From contig DHIR01000166.1 in NCBI GenBank assembly GCA_002403905.1, positions 33,846-59,868 of the forward strand: 26,023 bases of DNA. Reading direction: 5' to 3'. A program made the position numbers and the translations under genes. The notes below the pieces were generated by a model that was given only the letters and a program-made list of their open reading frames with translations, did not search any database and was not told the origin of the DNA. This document shows, in pieces, positions 25,133-26,023 of the stretch (position 1 is the first letter of the stretch; every line of letters begins with the position of its first letter). The stretch is from Mucilaginibacter sp. UBA4741 (GTDB lineage: Bacteria; Bacteroidota; Bacteroidia; Sphingobacteriales; Sphingobacteriaceae).

Positions 25133-25743
25133 TTAAAGTTTGATTAATTTATTCATGATATAATGAGCTAAACCTTTTCCATTAAGGATTTGCGGCACAT
25201 ATTTTTCAATCCTTGCCAGGCGGGTTGTTGATTGTTTGGCAGCAGAAAAATGCAGCAAATATGCTCTTTGCCTTCCGGGTGTTAACGCCTCAAAAGCAAC
25301 TTGTAAAGCAGGGATCTGGTTTAGTTTAGTTTAGTTTGAAATTCTGCAGGCATGTTAAATTCTGCTGTCTTTTTAAGCTCCACTTTCGAGCCGGCTTTTT
25401 CTACTTCAATGGCTTCAAAAATGTAAGCCTTCAAAACAGGTTCCATTTCTACTACTTGCATAAGGCCGGTAAACCTGATCTGGCGCGCCGCCTGCACATT
25501 CTCCGTTTGTTGGATCAGTATACCATTGGCATCATTTAACAATACGCCTTTAAAAAACAAAAACGCGCAGTAGTCTTTAAACACATGTATTAATACGATG
25601 TTGCTTTTATTAAATGTGTAACAGGGGCAACCCCACTTCAAATCTTCGGTAAGCCCACAATCAAGAGCAATCATTCTCAATTGCTCCAGTTCTTGCTGCC
25701 ACTTTTGGGCTTTGTTAAAATAAAAATCAACCTTCGGATTCAT
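25133..25743 (-). pseudogene. YdeI/OmpD-associated family gene, frameshifted by a 5-bp repeat
   Basis: The frame from the ATG at 25743 encodes 140 aa (MNPKVDFYFNKAQKWQQELE, LKWGCPCYTFNKSNIVLIHVF, ENVQAARQIRF, VEKAGSKVELKK, ending EFQTKLN and TAA at 25331-25333). The family continues past this point with QIPAL and a conserved tail. That tail is present in another frame (25133-25318): [20 protein letters not shown] followed by [21 protein letters not shown] and a stop at 25133. Removing one 5-bp unit at 25319-25337 joins both parts into a 201-aa protein of normal length. The family is a widespread bacterial group (DUF1801 plus OmdA-like tail) of unsettled function. The break may be fixed loss, switching by slippage or a sequencing error. 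It lies between the GH43-like gene (convergent, 7 bp apart) and the fucosidase-like gene upstream. Confidence 0.88.
25319..25337. repeat. Pentanucleotide tandem repeat (GTTTA, 3.8 copies)
   Basis: The plus strand reads GTTTA three times followed by GTTT. It lies inside the YdeI-like gene at codons 135-141. Two full copies plus the partial one would keep the frame; the three seen here shift it by +5 and create a TAA stop. The unit is 5 bp, so gain or loss of one copy always changes the frame. Confidence 0.9.
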
Positions 25744-25857
25744 GCTGCTCTTGTCTTAATTATTGATTATCTATACAAAATTCAGACCGTTAACGAACCA
25801 CGGAACCCGCTTCGATCAAGATCAAATAAATACATTTCTAATTGGTCTGCTTCTAAA
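25744..25857. other. Spacer between YdeI-like and fucosidase-like genes
   Basis: This 114-bp, AT-rich spacer lies between two minus-strand genes. It must hold the YdeI-like promoter if that gene is not read from upstream. I see no clear promoter box, hairpin or terminator in it. Confidence 0.4.
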
Positions 25858-26023
25858 CTAGTATTGTATTTTAAAAGTTGCTGTTTGCGTTAAGTTATTG
25901 TTTTCCTGCAAATCGGCCGGGACTGTAATGGTTAGCGCATCGTTGGCGGTGCTAAATTTTATTTTTCTTTCTACACCTAATAAGCTCACTTTTTTAATCT
26001 TATTGATGCCTTTTAGATGCAAG
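25858..26023 (-). CDS. C-terminal end of a probable GH29 alpha-L-fucosidase (partial)
   Basis: The minus-strand frame open at the right edge encodes 54 residues and stops with TAG at 25858-25860. It reads LHLKGINKIKKVSLLGVER, then KIKFSTANDALTITVPADL, then TQTATFKIQY. A strand pair of the type KKVSLLG...KIKF...D-x-LTITVP...A-x-x-FKI is the usual C-terminal beta-sandwich of GH29 alpha-L-fucosidases. No catalytic part is in the window, so this is a resemblance call; other glycosidase C-terminal domains end in similar ways. If right, it would release L-fucose and pair naturally with the GH43-like gene nearby, though the two are convergent and not one operon. Confidence 0.5.
   Translation of the reverse strand, partial: LHLKGINKIKKVSLLGVERKIKFSTANDALTITVPADLQENNNLTQTATFKIQY

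Noticed and set aside
25681..25893. 70-aa plus-strand frame at the right edge
   Set aside because: It covers the start of the YdeI-like gene, the spacer and the end of the fucosidase-like frame on the other strand, with no protein features of its own.

Overview
The window looks like chromosomal DNA from a Bacteroidota bacterium, most likely Sphingobacteriaceae (Mucilaginibacter- or Pedobacter-like). This is inferred from the AT-rich base use, weak or absent Shine-Dalgarno sequences, TTTG-type promoter candidates, a Bacteroidota-style O-antigen-ligase protein, a Lys-rich cold-shock-domain protein and a secreted GH43-type glycosidase. No genus can be proven from the sequence alone.

Positions 1-20834 form a surface-polysaccharide locus built from blocks that alternate in strand. 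On the left are the C-terminal part of an ABC exporter and a GT4 glycosyltransferase (+, 2-2195), then a second GT4 gene on the other strand (2171-3268) and a flavin-reductase-like orphan (+, 3382-4299). A three-gene minus-strand operon follows, with an amidohydrolase, a NodB-type polysaccharide deacetylase and a GNAT acyltransferase (7378 to 4296). Divergent from it is a plus-strand operon with three radical-SAM enzymes (two of the B12-binding-domain type, one SPASM type) and a class I methyltransferase (7605-12454). The classical Wzx/Wzy part reads leftward from 20834 to 12461: GT2 (WaaE-like), Wzx flippase, large Wzy-like polymerase, GT2, GT4, DUF1972-type GT and an O-antigen-ligase-like membrane protein.

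Together these genes could assemble an undecaprenyl-linked repeat unit (GT2/GT4), flip it (Wzx, possibly also the ABC exporter), polymerise or ligate it (two Wzy/WaaL-like proteins) and decorate it (deacetylase, GNAT, amidohydrolase, methyltransferase, radical-SAM enzymes). The radical-SAM/methyltransferase block is the least familiar part and the best candidate for an undescribed modification chemistry. Its leader has a strong hairpin whose loop region resembles the GGTGCAAATCC signature of cobalamin riboswitches, although the rest of that riboswitch is missing.

From 21025 onward the content changes: two tandem cold-shock-domain genes, a terminator, a roughly 520-bp gene-free stretch, and a 942-aa secreted GH43-like protein with what look like nested domain insertions. 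Then comes a YdeI/OmpD-associated family gene (minus, 25743 to 25133) broken by one extra copy of a 5-bp repeat, and at the right edge the last 54 codons of a protein that resembles the C-terminus of a GH29 alpha-L-fucosidase. I saw no tRNA, rRNA, CRISPR array, transposase or integrase.
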